Positions 15,301 to 30,300 of a stretch of 64,000 bases of DNA are shown here, one piece after another. The translations under genes were made by a program, and so were the position numbers. The DNA is from Amphiura filiformis (lineage: Eukaryota > Echinodermata > Ophiuroidea > Amphilepidida > Amphiuridae): assembly GCF_039555335.1 (NCBI RefSeq), contig NC_092639.1, forward strand, positions 32,644,353 to 32,708,352, in the 5' to 3' direction. The notes under the pieces were generated by a model. That model was not told the origin of the DNA and did no database searches. It saw nothing but the letters and a program-made list of their open reading frames with translations. Position 1 is the first letter of the stretch. Every line of letters begins with the position of its first letter.

Positions 15301-18300
15301 GTCAGTGCAAAAAATGATATTGCCAGGGAATGAAAATACATGTGAGAAGATCAGACTGCTCCACTTTGCCATTTTAGATGCCATTATTACCCCAGCCATG
15401 ATCCATTGCATATGTTATCACTTTAACATTGCCTATGTGTACGCATGATCGTTCCCAATTTCAACATAAAAATGTTCGCTATTTAAAAGATAGGGTTGTT
15501 TTTAATGACAGCGTAAAATAAAAAAATAGGGTATATTTTTGTGAATCCTAGGAATGTTGAAATCCCAAGAAATCTTACCATTTCTTGCTCAATTTACTCC
15601 CGGATTTCATTTTTGTGATTTGTGAAACTTTTGTGTCTTCCTAATATTCAGCAACTCACTCAGTTTGTTTACACCGATTATGTCACTAGAGACTTCCCAG
15701 TTTGGCTGCTGTGTTGTTTAGTGTGTGTTCTTGAAATGTTAAAAAAGGGATGCTTTTGTTAAAGTGTACTTGAAATACAAAAAATAGGGGTAATTTTTTA
15801 GGCTAATTTTTGTGTGTGTGTAAAATAGGGGAAACAAATGCTGAAAATGTTCTTGAAACCATGCAAAGTAGTGGGTATTTTTGACTTTGGGAACAATCAT
15901 ACATTATGCTAGGGCTGCTAAGAATACGCAATTGCGTTTTTTGGCTCCAAATGCAGTTTTTTGACATTTTTGAAATGTTGTGGTTTTTTTCCCCGCCGAT
16001 TTGGAGAGTCCCTGGACCTAACATCAAGTGCTGCCATCATTAAAAAAAATGTAAAAAAAAAAAAATTTAAATTAAAAATAAAGAAAATTAAAAATTGCAT
16101 TTTTTTAAAAACATTTCGCATACTTGGATAGTCCCTTGACCTAGAGTGAAGTACTGCAATCATTTGTGGTTGATTTTTAAAAATTTGGAAAAAAGTTACC
16201 AAAAATTACAAGTTTGTATCCAAATGGGACCAATTTGTAACTTGTGTTCACTTCAAAATCTATTTAAGATATAGACTTGTGTACAAAACCAATGCATTTT
16301 TATATCTTCAATAGATTATGCAGTGAACTCAAGTTACAAATCAGTCCCATTTGGATACAAACTTGTAATTTTTTTGTAACTTTTTCCCAATTTTTTTTGG
16401 GCTTAGATCGTGGACTACGGTACCTCGACTTTTCGCTGCTCTTAAAAATCATTCAAAATATCATCATTTTAAGTATTTCTTTGGACAAAAGCGGATGCCT
16501 AATTGCTTTGAGCAATTATGATATACATCAGTGACACAGGTTTCTAAACTTAGCATTCTAAACTTATAGCACAACTTGAGAACCAAGCACAACTTGAGAA
16601 CAAGTCCTCAAACGTTTGAAATTTGTTGTTACTACAACTCAACTGGGTGATCAGTGACCACGTAGACCAGGGCTTATATGCAGTCAGCCATGTAGGGAGT
16701 GTTTTACATACTTAAATTTGTAAATACACACTGAGCCAGGGATTTTTGGGCGGGCTCGCAGGTACCCGCCCGAGATTACATTAATGATATCAAAATGCAT
16801 TCAAATTCAATATATATGCATTTTGATATCATTAATAGAGTATGAGATGAAAACAAAGTATCAATTTCATATTTAAAAAAACACAAAACATTGTGCAAAA
16901 TGTACTGACATGGAACACCTTCCTGGACCACATTCACAACCCAACAGATTTCTTTTGCTGGGTTCCAATTATTCGCCTGTGAATGTGGTCCCGGAAGCTG
17001 TTCCGTGTCAGTGCATTTTACTGTTGTGTCAGTTGGACAACTGCTTGGTTTAAATACTGACATGTGTTTAGAGTAGAGTATTGAAGTAATCCTGTGTGTA
17101 ATTTTTGTTCATGTACACTTGCACAGGCGAATAATTGGAACCCAGCAAAAGAAATCTGTTGGGCTGTGAATGTGGTCCCGGAAGCTGTTCCGTGTCAGTG
17201 CATTTTACTGTTGTGTCAGTTGGACAACTGCTTGGTTTAAATACTGACATGTGTTTAGAGTAGAGTATTGAAGTAATCCTGTGTGTAATTTTTGTTCATG
17301 TACACTTGCACAGGCGAATAATTGGAACCCAGCAAAAGAAATCTGTTGGGCTGCGAATGTGGTACAGGAAGGTGTTCCATGTCAGTGCATTTTGCTGTTA
17401 TGTCAGTTGGACAACTGTTTGGTTACTGACCAGTGCTTAGAGTAGAGTATTGAAGTAATCCTGTGTGCAATGTTTGTTAATTTTTATGGAGAGGATTTCA
17501 AGGTATGACCTTGTGAAAAATTATAAGTTTCTAATTTGAGGCCAGTTTACTTTGTACACAAATCTTTAACTTACACACCCAGGTTTTTAAATTTACATTC
17601 TATGCCAACTTAAAGTTGTTTTCTTAAAACTTCCGTGGTCATACCTGTGCGTATCGCGTACACGAGCGTACACACAGAAAAGATAAGCAATTACGCTGAT
17701 TGGCTGATCAACGCACTTGACAACAAGTCGGTTGACCCATTGGTTATTTGTTCGGCGTATTAGGCGACTTACTGTGACATAATTCACCAGCGCGTACAGG
17801 CCCTCGAAATCCGCGGTAGCACGCGGCGCGCGTTCCCAGAAAAAAAAATTGGAGGTCACAGAAAAAAATTGGAAAAAAAAAAAAAATCGCTTTTTTTTTT
17901 TTTTTTTTAATTTTTCTAAGTTTTTTTGAAATGTTTTCCTACACACCCACAAACCTTACTACATGTATTCAAACCACCCAAGCCCAACTAACCTTTAACA
18001 TAACCCCAAACCCTTGCCCTTACCCCCAAAAGGGAATTAGGGTAGAAATTGATTTCACCTGAAAATGACAGAAAATCTGAAATATATTTAATGTTTTTAA
18101 ATGCATTGCATGAATATGTTTATAACATTTTAATTACTTTAAATTTGCCTCATTTCAATTTTCATGGAAATTGTTAGTTTTATTGCTAACAAAATAAAAG
18201 AGAAAACTTTCACATAATTTTGGAAATTTGACAAAATTTCTAAAATTCTGGAAATACAAAAAAAATACATTTAAGTGCAAAAGCTTTTTTCTTCTGGGTA

Positions 18301-21300
18301 AGAACTTTTTTCTTACATGCAACAGCTTTTTTATTGCAGGGTAGAAATTTGATAAATAGGTCATCATTATACAAAATGCATGCATGGACCTATTTATCAA
18401 ATTTCTAACCTGCAAGAAAAGACTGTTGCATGCAAGAAAAAAATCTTACCAGAAGAAAAAAGCTTATACTTAAATGTATTTTTTTGTATTTTCAGAATTT
18501 TAGATTTTTTTTTAAATTTCCAAAGTTATGTGAAAGCTTTCTCCTTCCTATAATAAGCCATAAAAATAGCTATTTTGATGAGATGAGGCTAAATAAAGTA
18601 ATTGAAACTTTATATATTCATGCATTTAAGAGCCAGTCTCCCTTATTATGTACATGAATAAGGGGGTTGTGATACAAAAAAAATAGAATTGTCTCTAAAA
18701 ATAATTTTGGTACCTATTAGCACCAACAACTCACATGTAAAATATGGCGTGCACAGCGCCCTCGTTCAGCTTTAAAAATTCTTGAAATTTCAGCCTCTCT
18801 GAGCCTTACTTGCAAATGGTAAACTTTGGAGGTGCATAACATTGTGCGCCATCATCATCCCAACTTGCATTTTGCATTTTTTTAAAGTACCAAATGGTTA
18901 CATTACAAAAACCAAGAAAAAAATTTGGGATCTTGATGGGGCACAAAATCAGCAAATCCAATGATTTGATGAAAAGCGCCCTCGTGCAAATTTCAAAGCA
19001 TCATAACGGGCTGCGCCATCAAGATCCCAAGTCCGAACAAGTTTGAGATTAAAGACCTCCATGGCAAGTTTCAAAAAAAAAAAAAATTTTGGGGATTTCG
19101 TTGGCGCACCGAGTTAACAGAGGTCAAAGGTCAAAATTTCCTATTTTCGCACATATTTGCACGCCTGTATTATTGCGCGCCAACGTCACCTGACTTTCCG
19201 AATAGCATTTCATCAAAGAAGAGGTAATTCTCTGCAAGAACTGAAAAAATTAGCTTGGGATCTCTTGATCTTCATATTTTTCTGATTTTTTGAAAATGGA
19301 CTTAGCCTCATTTTGGAGGTCAATTTGACCTCTTTTTCCCACTCGCTGCACAATGTGGGCTTTTTACTGCAAAACAAAAAGATGCGCCAACAAGATCCCA
19401 ATTTTATTAGTCATCGTCTAGCTTCTTTGGCGACCAGTAGATAAAACACAAGCAACAGCTAATTGGGATCATGTGGGCGCACTAATATAAGAGGTCAAAG
19501 GTCAAGCTTTGTGCCACAGTGATGCATATTTGCCTATGTGCAGCACGAAAGAGGAACTTTGACCACAATAAAAATGTGCGCCAACAAGATCCCATCTTAC
19601 TTTTTGGATGATTGGATAAAGGGGCTTATGTATAACTGATAACAAGTTTAAAAAAAGTGGGATCATGTGGGCGCACTCATTCAATAGAGGTCAAAGTTCA
19701 TACTTTGTGCCGAATTGGCATTATTTTGCCTATGTGCAGCACAAAAGTGGAACTTTGACCCACAATAAAAATGTGCGCCAACAAGATCCCATCTTACTTT
19801 TTGGATGATTGGATAAAGGGGCTTATATATAACTAATAATAAGTAAAAAAAAAGTGGGATCATGTGGGTGCACTAATTCAATAGAGGTCAAAGTTCATAC
19901 TTTGTGCCGAATTTTTTTTTCAATGGGGATCACCAGACAATGTCTCATAGAAACTTGTGTGAGTGCATTTCAGATGATGCTGATTCCATCATGGTAGTTG
20001 GTAAGAGTAAAAAAATTTTGTCAAAATACTTAGTCATATTTTGCAAAATTTGAGTGAAAGGTTGCTGAATTCGGCATCTTTAGGCTAAAAATCGGTTAAT
20101 TTTGTATGAAGTATGAACTTTGACCTCTATTGAATTAGTGCGCCCACATGATCCCACTTTTTTTTACTTGTTATCAGTTATACATAAGCCCCTTTATCCA
20201 ATCATCCAAAAAGTAAGATGGGATCTTGTTGGCGCACATTTTATTATGGTCAAAGTTCTACTTTTGTGCTGCACATAGGCAAAGTAATGCCAATTCGGCA
20301 CAAAGTATGAACTTTGACCTCTATTGAATTAGTGCGCCCACATGATCCACTTTTTTTTACTTGTTATCAGTTATACATAAGCCCTTTATCCAATCATCCA
20401 AAAAGTAAGATGGGATCTTGTTGGCGCACATTTTTATTGCGCGTCAAAGTTCCACTTTCGTGCTGCACATAGGCAAATATGCATCACTTTGGCACAAAGC
20501 GTGACCTTTGACCTCTTTTATATTAGTGCGCCCACATGATCCCAATTACCTGTTGCTTGTTTTTTGTCTACTGGTCGCCAAAGAAGCTAGACAATGAAAA
20601 ATAAAATTGGGATCTTGTTGGCGCATCTTTTTGTGATGCAGTAAAAAGCCCACATTGTGCAGCGAGTGGGAAAAAGAGGTCAAATTGACCTCCAAAATGA
20701 GGCTAAGTCCATTTTCAAAAAAATCAGAAAAATATGAAGATCAAGAGATCCCAAGCTAATTTTTTTCAGTTCTTGCAGAGAATTACCTCTTCTTTGATGA
20801 AATGCTATTCGGAGAGTCAGGTGACGTTGGCGCGCAATAATACAGGAGTGCAAAAATGTGCGAAAATAGGAAATTTTGACCTTTGACCTCTGTTAACTCT
20901 GTGCGCCAACGAAATCCCAAAAAATTTTTGCTGAAAAATGAAACTTCCCATGGAGGTCTTTAATTTCAAACTTGTTCGGACTTGGGATCTTGATGGCGCA
21001 GCCCGTTATGATGCTTTGAAGTTTGCACGAGGGCGCTTTTCATCAAATCATTGATTTATTGATTTTGTGCGCCATCAAGATCCCAATTTTTTTTCTTGGT
21101 TTTGTAATGTAACCATTTGGTACTTTAAAAAATGCAAAATGCAGGTTGGGATGATGATGGCGCACGATGTTATGCACCTCCAAAGTTTACCATTTGCAAG
21201 TAAGGCTCAGAGAGGCTGAAATTTCAAGAATTTTTCAAGTTGAACGAGGGCGCTGTGCACGCCATATTTTACATGTGAGTTGTTGGTGCTAATATGTACC

Positions 21301-24300
21301 AAAATTATTTTTTAGAGACAATTCTATTTTTTTTTGTATCGCAAATCCGTACATAATAAGGGAGATTGGCTCTTAATAATACTAAACAATTTTAGTAAAC
21401 ATGCTATATACATGTAGGTCCGATTTTGAGATGAAATCAATTTCACCCCTTTTGGGGTTAGGCTTGGTTGGGTTTGTATTATAGTAAGGTTTGTGAGATG
21501 GGTTAGAGTTTGTGTAAGGCCAGGAAAAACATGTTATTAAAATTTATGCTATAAATTACTTGACCATGTCAGAAATGAATCCTGATGATGAGGAAGTCCA
21601 ACACTCAACTCTTGTTCATTGTTGTATTGTAGAGCATAAAATGTAGCATATTTTTCACATTACTCTTATCATACAATGCATTCTTCATGCACATTAGTAC
21701 CCCCCTGCATGGGAGCCCCCCCCCCACATACCTGAAGAGGGGGTGTACAATTTTTTATGAATAATCGTTTTTATATTGTGCATTATATATCAATTTCAGC
21801 CATGTAGGCCATGTTATTAGGCAAAGAAAAGACTTTGAAGAATGCCTCTCATGTACAAAAGTATAGGATGAAGGAAGCATATTTTTCAAAAACGTCTGAA
21901 ACAGGCCAAGACATTACTTTAACATAGATATATGCATTTTTATGTCACAAATGGCCTCTTTTGGGGTGCTAAATCTGCTAAAATCGCCTGGGTTCGATCC
22001 CTGCGGGGGCTCTGCCCACTCGACCCCCGCAGCTCCTCGACCCACATGGATAATATTTCCGAATTTTTTTTATGAAAGCCCACTCTCATCCCTGAATTAG
22101 AGCCTCAGAATGGCGATTTCTTACTTTAAAAAGTCTAAAATCCATGAGCTTTTTAGGCTTTTTGAGCCCCTGGACCCCAACCGTTAAGGGCGAGCGACAA
22201 GGCGCTCGCGAATTTCACAAAAAATTTAAAGCAACATAGTTTAAGTTCCCAGACAGGAAATATTTTTCCTATGCCCTGAGCGCGTACCCCGACCACGGAA
22301 GTTTAAAAAAACCAACTTTAAATAAACTACAGCTATTTGAAATTCAGGGGGGCACACAAAATTAATGCGTTGTGAGGTCTCACTGTGGCATAATTTCAAA
22401 AGTATATATCCCACACCCCTGAAAATTTGTATTCTGGGCTAACGTTTTGTGTAGAATCCAAATATGCAACTTACTTAGAAGTCAATAGGGTATACTAAAG
22501 ATATGATGGTCTAAACATAGCCGAATCAAAGCTGGACCAACTTCAGGGGGGAGGGGGGTCGTATCACCAAAACCCAAAATATTTTTAGGGTCCAAATTTT
22601 GTCATCTTTAGCCTCCACCCCCTACTACTCACACACAAAAGAAGGGGCCAATTCCAAATTGTTCAAATGAGTTACAGGCCTTAAAAAATGAATAAAATAA
22701 ATTTTGGAACCAAATTGACCCCCCTGGAAATCCACATCAGACACCTGGAACCAACTTCTCTTGGATATGTTTGAGCTACACCTTGAACTCGCAGAAAAAT
22801 TAAAAATAGGGGGTCCGAACACTATTTTGGTGAGTCCAGGACCCCAAAATGCAGCCTAGCGCTACCCCTGCTAAGCCTTGAAAGAGGCATTTTGGTTTCT
22901 CAATTCCTTCACTATGAATCAATAGTATCATTCTCATCATAGACTTCTACAGGTAAGTAAATGGGGTCAACACACTTTTCACAATAGAGAGCAATCTTTT
23001 CACAATAGAGAGCAATGGGAATATAAAGGATGCTGTTGATTCAAAGTGAAGGAATCAAGAAACCAGATTGAAACTTCTCTGGCTGATGTTGAGTAGGCGT
23101 ACATGTAGACATGTCAAGGTCTCCTCCCTTTTACGCGCCAGTGAGTCGGCGACGGTGACTATAGGGTCGACCCGTCTTGTTGTCAAGACCGCTGATCAGC
23201 CAACCAGCATGATCACATGTGGTGATTGTTTATCGCTTGTGTGTTTACGCTCGTGTACATGCGATACGCACAGCCCAGACCAGGCTGCAATAAAAGGATT
23301 CTGTATATGTAGGACACCCATTCCAAGGCAATTTTGAAATGCAATTTTGAAAAGGCAATGAAAAAGAATAGCAGCAAGTAATAGGGCATCAAGGCAACTG
23401 GTAAAGGCACCACAGGCAATTGCCTCTTCGGTTATTTTGCAGCCTGGCCCAGACCACAGAAGAAATAAAAAATTAACTTTAATAGGCTAAAAAAATAGAT
23501 TTGTCTCATGTCCCCGTGCACATTTATACTGCACGTTTGCTCAAGCAAAATTGCAGAAGTTGAATTTTATTTTGTATTTTACTAACATATTTTAAACAAA
23601 ATTTGCCCGAAAATTGGCTGTAAAGTCACCGTTCAAGTTTGTTTCTGATCGCACTGCAACTTCAAAATTATAAATTGTAACGCTAGATGTAGCCTCTTTT
23701 CCAGCTAAACATAGCCTGCCCTGAATACTTCCAAGAATGGTCAGAATACCCTTAATTGGCGTTGTTGTTCAATAATTTTATCTATAAAAAAATGAAAATA
23801 AAATAAAAAAAACGCATGTACTTATTATGTCGTCACAGTCATACTGCATTAAATTTCAAATCCCATGGCCATGGGACACACAATCATCATCCCTATATCT
23901 TCGTGTTAAAAATTGCCGTGGTAGTACGATGAATCCTCGCGTTTTCAACAACTACGCATGGTGATTTTGTTCGAGATAGGCCGTGCGACTCAGGCTATGC
24001 ATACAATTTGAGATTTTGAGAGCCGCCACACTGTTTCTATTCTATGTTTTACGATTTTCGCATGATCAGTATATGGCTGGTCGTAACCGCCACAACGTGG
24101 AGCTGCTACGCGTAGCTTACTTTTCGCTTCACGGAGCTAAATTGATGCATCATCTTTTCATTACGCGGAGCCAGTTGATGCATCATCGTTCCAGAGAGAG
24201 AAAACTCTTGCCAAAATTAATGTTTACTATGTGGATTTTAAATGAATCGAATGTAAATAAACCACAAACAGTTGTACAGGATCAATACCAGTTACCTTGC

Positions 24301-27300
24301 ATGCATGTGTCATGTGTGTGGCGTGTTTGTTTGTTTGTCTACTGTGTCAGGCCAGGATCACTGACACCCACGGTACTGATACTGTCATACTATCACGGTG
24401 ATCATATTGTTGAATGTTGTTGACTTTAAAATAATCATGATGCAGTCTTGTCTACAGTAGAATTCACCACGACCTTTGAAGGACTTAAACCCCATTAAAA
24501 GCTATTAAACCAAGATAACACTCAATGAAAACAGCTCAACTATGTTACATCAGATCTTCTCTGGTTAAATACACACTGCACTTGTGTCTGTTTTACCTGT
24601 GCAATGAACAATGAGCTGGTATTATAGTTTCAGTTGGGTGAATGATTATAAAGCTTAACTAAAGGTAACAATACTGTCTGGGCTTTTGTTTATTTAAATG
24701 AGACAATAGTCTGCGATTGTTAACCAGCGTTCTTGAAAATGAGAAGCATAATGGTTTGCAGACTTAACACGGTTTAGAAATAATTTGTTCATATTTTTTG
24801 GTGTTATCTGTCGTTTACATATCCTTCCTAAAACACAAAAGTACCAATATTTCCAAACACCTAAATTAGCTAAAAATTTAGGAAATGTTACAAAACTATA
24901 TTTTCTAGAATTTCAGAGAATACTTTAAATATTGGCTGGTTATTTTTTACACAGTGACGTCATATAGGCAATGGCATAATACTTCTAACATACACTAGGT
25001 CACGCGTCAATGGTGAGCGCACTGAGTAGTGAGTATTGTGTATAGGAAAACGGGCAGTACCGTAACTACAGTATGTATGGCCTACTACTAGTATATAAAG
25101 TAAATCCGAACTGGTTTGCTGAAGGTCGAATTCCGCAGGCCACGCCGCGCAAGATATACAAATCAGCTCCCGGCGATACACTGCAGATCGCAGAATTGTG
25201 TGCATGGTTTACCACCACTCTGCCTAGCTATATAGTTGTGTACAATACTGTATGAGTTTCTTGTGAGTGCATGTCCATCTTAATAATAAGTCGGTTCATT
25301 ACTTTTCATAAATTACTTTTTGAATCATAACTATCGTGACCGAGGATGTCTTGCAACTACATGAAGCCCGTCTGGCAAATTCTTAATGACTAAATTCGCT
25401 TCACGTAATGAGTAAGTCGTACTTGATTGGTCAGTTTTACCTCCGAGTAATGAAAAACTCTAACATGATTGGTCAATTTGGCTCCACGGAGCAAAAAGTC
25501 AGCTACGCGTAGCTCGCTCCACATTGTGGCGGTTGCGGCCTACCATATCAGTATCCCATATGATATTTCTATTGTAAGAAAATTTTATTTGTTGTCACGT
25601 AAATCACAGGTTTCGTTTAAATGTACTAACTGGAAATTAAATTAAAGGTGAACCTCATTGAAAATAAAGTTATATATCAATGGAAAGCTTATGATGTCAG
25701 GATACTAAAACTATTTTTTCCGATTTTTTGATGGCCAATAAAGCTGAAAAATTAAAAAAACGAATGAATTTTTGGTCTTTTTTAAGGCGCCCAAAAAGCA
25801 CCCAAATCAATCGTCTATGACCTTGGGAATGCTCATGCCGTAAGCTCAGGGTTCACAGTCACGTGATCCTGCTCGGAAACATGTAAACAAGACTTGCTTC
25901 CTGTACTTTGCAAGCTGCCCGGCAAGTCTGATTTTCACAATAAAGCTTGAAATTAGAGGAATCTTCAAGTTGCTGGTTCCTTCTATTTTTAGAAATAATA
26001 GAATTATTGTCAACACGTAAATTTTCCGTAAATTTTTGACAAAATCAGTCATAACTAGCTGGGTATAATTGGGTAATTGAGTTTGAATTTCGCGCTGGGA
26101 TCAATTCCATGCGCAAATGCTTGCTGCTCATGCTGCCGTTCATGTCATGGACTGAATAAACATGATCGAACTACAAATTAAATACTTTCATGAATGTATC
26201 TGTGTTGGTATAAATCATGATTTTGATTTAAACTTTTGATCCAAACACAAGGAATTAATTCCTACCTCGGAATTTGCAGATGGTACTCCATCTTTCATCA
26301 GCGAGTCACTCAGCACTCACTGCTGATGAAAGATGGAGTACCATCTGAAAATTCGAGGTAGGAATTAATTCCTTGTGTTTGATCAAAAGTTTAAATCAAA
26401 ATCAAAATTAAATACTTGTTTGTGACATTTCCTATTCTTGATTCATTTTAAAATATCTGATTAAAAAATATCGCCTTGCAGTAATCAAAAATTAATAAAA
26501 AAGCTGCCGATTTCATCAAATCCAGCCCATATAAACTTGGTTTTCATATTTAGCGCATTGCGGTAATACATTCTTTCCACACAATCACGATTGAAAACTA
26601 AACAAATATTTTATTATAAAATAAATACAATTTGGGCTTGATAGACCATTGTTTGATGGAATTCTGAAATCTGAATAAAATTAAAATATTGTCACTTGTG
26701 TCACGATTCTTTAATGATAGTACAATCAGTAGCTATCAGTATACCGTACTGAAAAGTGAAGCATTCATGTTTTATGGATTACCGCACATGATGCGTAAAT
26801 TGCTGCTGAAGAAGGGACCCGACACGCGACAGGTGGTTCCAGGGTTTATGCACAAACACAGCGACTCGCTTCGTCCTGCTTGCGTGTGTTTCAGCAGATT
26901 TGATCAATCGTTATCTTATATTTGGAACATTTACAGGAATAAATTTTGCTGATGAAGTAGCAATAAGTTGGAAATATCAGAATGTGAATAGAAAATCGGT
27001 CATTTTGTCTGCAAGTACAGTACAGTCGCGGATGCTGAACACTCGGCACCGGACTCGGCGACTGAGTCTCGGTCAGTCACGCACTGAGTTCATCCCGTAT
27101 GTATCTCACGAGTTCGCCTATCATACATGACCGGTTGTAAAACTAAGAAATAATTAAAAAATCCTGTACATGTACCTTATTCTATTCCTTCATTTTCTCA
27201 TTGTGATAAGTTCATCTCAACTTGGTGTGAAGATCTGAACTGGTAGCACTAGCAGTTATTTTTTGCAATCTGTTTTCATTCCGGTTCTTCGCTAATCTTT

Positions 27301-30300
27301 GCTCTTCAGAACTGTAATATTCCTTATCGGCATATCAGTGATATCGTGGATGGCTTGGCCTATCCCAAATCACCCCGCCAGCAGTTTTCCCATTTTAAAT
27401 CCACACACGTTATTCAGGAACTTCATTCTTAATTTGCTCATGATATGTCCTTCATGTTATTCTTATTTTATTGAAGATATTTTTCATGTAAAGTAAGTTG
27501 ACAATGACTGAATTCGAACATTGGCCCGATGCATGCCACAGTAATGCATGGACATTGTGTTTACAATCAAACCCGGAAGTAACTGTGTGTCCCCGTTTTG
27601 ACGGCACCATCGAAAGCGCCCAAGTTGAACCATTTCGTTTTGTAATTTAGGGGGGGGGGGGTGCCAATATCCAATCTTTGCATGGAGATTATGTCTAGCC
27701 TGGTACGTTAGGAAAATAAAAATATTCTTTTCTGCTTCCTGACATCATAAGCTTTCCATTGATATATAACTTTATTTTCAATGAGGTTCACCTTTAACTA
27801 ATTAGTGAGGACCGGTATTTTGCTGTGGATATGTTTAACTGCAATTTTGATGTAAAACATTTGAAATCCGCTGTAAAAATTTTGATAATATTCAACTCTT
27901 TGAGAAAATTATTTTATAAAGGAATGCTGGTAAAACCAGGTGCAATACAATGTACATTATTGACACACTATCACTCTCTTTATCTTCGTCAATAATAGAA
28001 TAATCGATTTCAACCGAATTGAATACATGAGTTTGTAGTTGACTACTGAGCGACCTAAGCGATCGATTGCTAGCCAATCAGATAGAACTCCTTTTCTTGC
28101 GTTCAGTGAAATACCACTCGCCTGTCGCTCACTACCACTCGCCCGTCGCTCACCAACGGAGTATTAAATTTATATTTATCGTATAGGACGTCGACACTGT
28201 GGGACATGAGACAAATCTATAATTGTTTTGGCCTTTGAAGGAAGAAAGTAAAATAAATTTCCTACCTACCGAATCAGCATGTACATTTTATGTTACACAT
28301 ACTGACATAGACATACAAGCATGACACATTGACAGGAAACAAAACATTTTTGTTTTAGGCCAAGTAACAAAAATAACATGTATATCGTCCCCGCCCTCAC
28401 CGATTTTTGGAGATTTTCAAATATTTTTGTTATTTTTCCTAATTTGCTCTCTTACTTTATTTCTAAAATTGTTGTGATGAAAAGACATGTTCAGAAGTTC
28501 TTGGTTATCATTTATAAACACATTGCAAACACTTTCTTCAAGCTAGGGATAGGGCAGGGGGGAAATAACAAAAATATCTGGGCCTGGGGGCCTCTAGTGC
28601 CGTACTATTACGCTGACTTTCGTATTCGGCGAGGAGGACGATTTCGACCTCCTGGTTTGTTTACAAACAGAGAGGTAGACAAAAACCGTTCCGCTTGTCC
28701 AAACACTCAAGTATCAGAAGGATGGTCCACAATAGCGTGATTCACACAACATAGGGATTAAAAAGCTGTCACATAGAACCATGTGCTTCTATTGTCCAAT
28801 TTGCCATCAAGATTTCATATGGAAACAGTTCAGACCCAGAACAGGATCATGTCAGAAATTAATATTTTGTTCTCTGATTATTCGGACTAGGGCCCCCGAT
28901 TTGATGATGTGTTGATAAACACTTCGCAATTGCAATTTTACACAGAAATGTATACGTCGAACAACCGAATACATGGACAACGTACGGACCAATATATTTT
29001 TGTAAACATTTTAGGCCTATAACAAAATGTATATTTTCGTACAATTGTACAACTATCGTTTCTACCCTATGACCTATAAAAGTTACCTGTTATCAAAGTG
29101 TCCGCAAAAAACTGGTCATCGCAAGTATCTTTGATGTAACAATATTCACGCAGGGACAGGCCGCAAACCTTACCTCGATCGTAAAATCCAGCCCATGCAT
29201 GTCATAAATAATTCATTATTGCATTGTGTAAATGTCACTGATTGTGTCCACGTATTGTTATTGCATCTGTTAAGGCCAGAGTAATGGAAGACACATTCGT
29301 CCACGACCGAATTTGAGATTTTTTGATATTTATCAACACTAAGATGTATTCTTTCACTTGAAACTGATAAAATACAACTTGCTAATATTTATTCGTATTA
29401 TTGCTTGATTTATTTCACTTTTTTCAACTCTAAAAAGTCACATGGCTCAAGACAGCTTAGTAAATTGGCGGAAATAATGAGTCAGAAATGCGCGAATGCG
29501 AAATATTGTGATTACGCGCGCGGTTCGAGTCGCGAGACGCGGCGCAACTCTGCACGTATGTCCAACGCAGTCAAGGCGCATTCGGTATGTTGTTAACGCC
29601 AGCAAATGTGGTGTAAACAAAACAAAAATTTGCAGTCAAAATGTCACTTAGATTTTTAATCATTTTGAATTTTGGCGCACTGAAAGCAGACATTATAGAT
29701 TCTTTGGTGCATAAAGATGCATATTTAGACCATGCACCAGATACAGCTGTTACAAGTGTGAAAGTCTTACCGTATTAAAATTTAAGGACGTTTTGTGCAT
29801 AATTTTGACATTTTTTTTACTAAAACGCCGATTTCTCAGAGTTCACTTTTGACAATATTGCGATTTTGTGACAAGATAACTCGAAAAATATGCAAGCAAA
29901 GGGTAAACTGTTTGCACTATCCTTTAGAGTACATCAAAGTCTAGGGAAGGTTTTTTCATTTTTTTTTTATTTTTGTTTTAAACAAAAATATACACCATTA
30001 TGTGCAATTTTTTAGCTTAATAGAGTGACAAAATGGCTTTTTTCACATGTTTTTTCAATATTTCAAAAAAGATTTAATTTCAAAAAATAAAAAACCTTCC
30101 CTAAGTTCATGTCTCTTCTTCATGAAAAGCTAACTGAATTTTTTTTACTCGAACGGATTTTTTCTAAGTTGTCACAAAAAATTGGGGCAAAAAAGTGAAT
30201 TTTTGTGATTTTTTCAAAAACTTGAGATTTTTGAACAAATCTGACGTCACCATGGGATTCCTTGACTCATTTCCTTTCCAGAAATATATAGTTTTATATA

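Larger units (their letters stand above)
23499..28222. mobile_element. Possible 4.7-kb element bounded by a 20-bp inverted repeat
   Basis: ATAGATTTGTCTCATGTCCC at 23499 recurs exactly inverted at about 28203-28222. Two other elements (24073-25546 and 25642-27797) lie between. No transposase ORF and no clear target duplication are seen, so this is tentative. Confidence 0.4.

Noticed and set aside
18626-21376. CRISPR-like array because of regularly spaced short repeats
   Set aside because: Copies alternate in orientation, vary in sequence, and the host is an animal with introns.
21990-22060. A tRNA gene at GGGTTCGATCCC
   Set aside because: Only the B-box-like word is present; no acceptor stem or A-box at the right distance.
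28594-28890. CPICHQ in a repeated 300-bp block as a zinc-finger gene
   Set aside because: Only one half-motif, no following His pair, and the block behaves as a MITE.
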